Below, in pieces: positions 63,561 to 64,000 of a stretch of 64,000 nucleotides of DNA (its first letter is position 1; the number at the start of each line of letters is the position of its first letter). Origin of the DNA: Pomacea canaliculata (Eukaryota; Mollusca; Gastropoda; Architaenioglossa; Ampullariidae); NCBI RefSeq assembly GCF_003073045.1, contig NC_037590.1:9877042-9941041 (forward strand), in the 5' to 3' direction. The position numbers and the translations under genes are program-made. The notes under the pieces were generated by a model that worked only from the letters and a program-made list of their open reading frames with translations, was not told the origin of the DNA and did not search any database.

Positions 63561-64000
63561 CCTCATCACCATCATCATGATGTAAAATAAAAAAACAAAC
63601 AAACAAAAAAACAAAAAAACAACAACCACGGTTTCTATTTTTGCAATGCATTTTCAGCTCACAGACAGAAACTCTGAAGCACTGTTCTCAAACTGACGAA
63701 CAGAGGAAAAATGAATAAATCTGCTGTTTCCCACTCGTATTATTAGTCAACTAGCAGCAAAAGACGATAAACAAAAACCTCATTGACAAGTCATCTGCAC
63801 GCTGACGTCAGAGCGCGTGCGTTGTGCAAACAGCCTTCCATTGTGCGCGTGCCCTGCCCCAGGCTCCCTCATCACGATAGAAGCGGTTACGAGGCTGAAA
63901 TCTCCATACATGAGCACAGTCGTGTATTATTTTATAGACATCCGTGATAAACGGTTCTTGTCAGATGACTTCTGGCCACGAACAACTTTCCTCGAACAGT

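Overview
This is a window of an animal nuclear genome: AT-rich, with small exons bounded by GT/AG introns, long intergenic stretches, many decayed LINE and DNA-transposon remnants, and no operon structure. The gene set and the repeat types (a dispersed 'GCCATGCCAGCAACTAAGACT' type repeat, CR1/L2-like LINE tails with a 'TTTATTTGTCCC' 3' end) suggest a lophotrochozoan, most likely a gastropod mollusc. That placement is inference from memory of such repeats and was not tested.

Five protein-coding genes can be read. (1) 4704-10808, minus: a complete seven-exon cap-binding translation factor eIF4E. (2) 13957-23140, minus: a nucleolin-like gene with Thr-Pro/Lys and acidic N-terminal regions, two RRMs and an acidic C-terminal tail. 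(3) 27509-35522, plus: a second nucleolin gene of canonical form, with acidic stretches, four RRMs and a Gly/Arg-rich (GAR) tail. Genes 2 and 3 are head to head, about 4.4 kb apart. (4) 46354-50054, plus: a class C GPCR of the metabotropic glutamate receptor (mGluR) family. (5) 58667-63324 and beyond the window, minus: a second mGluR-like receptor. Genes 4 and 5 are tail to tail, about 8.6 kb apart.

The most notable find is in the introns of the plus-strand nucleolin gene. They carry two families of box C/D snoRNA-like sequence, three copies each. One family has a D-box guide complementary to the conserved LSU rRNA stretch CAAATGCCTCGT. The other has a D'-box guide complementary to the SSU rRNA stretch GAGGGCAAGT. 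Vertebrate nucleolin is a known snoRNA host, so a ribosome-biogenesis protein and rRNA-modification guides appear to share a transcript here too. No C/D snoRNA was seen in the minus-strand nucleolin gene.

Four of the five genes read through only if short indels are allowed (about ten sites in all), often in short runs or repeats, while eIF4E is clean. This looks more like residual long-read assembly error than four pseudogenes, but the sequence alone cannot settle it.

The gene-poor intervals (1-4.7 kb, 10.8-14 kb, 23.1-27.5 kb, 35.8-46.3 kb, 50.1-58.7 kb) hold LINE fragments, a tRNA-derived SINE, hAT- and pogo-type DNA transposon remnants and simple repeats, but no further gene that I can support.
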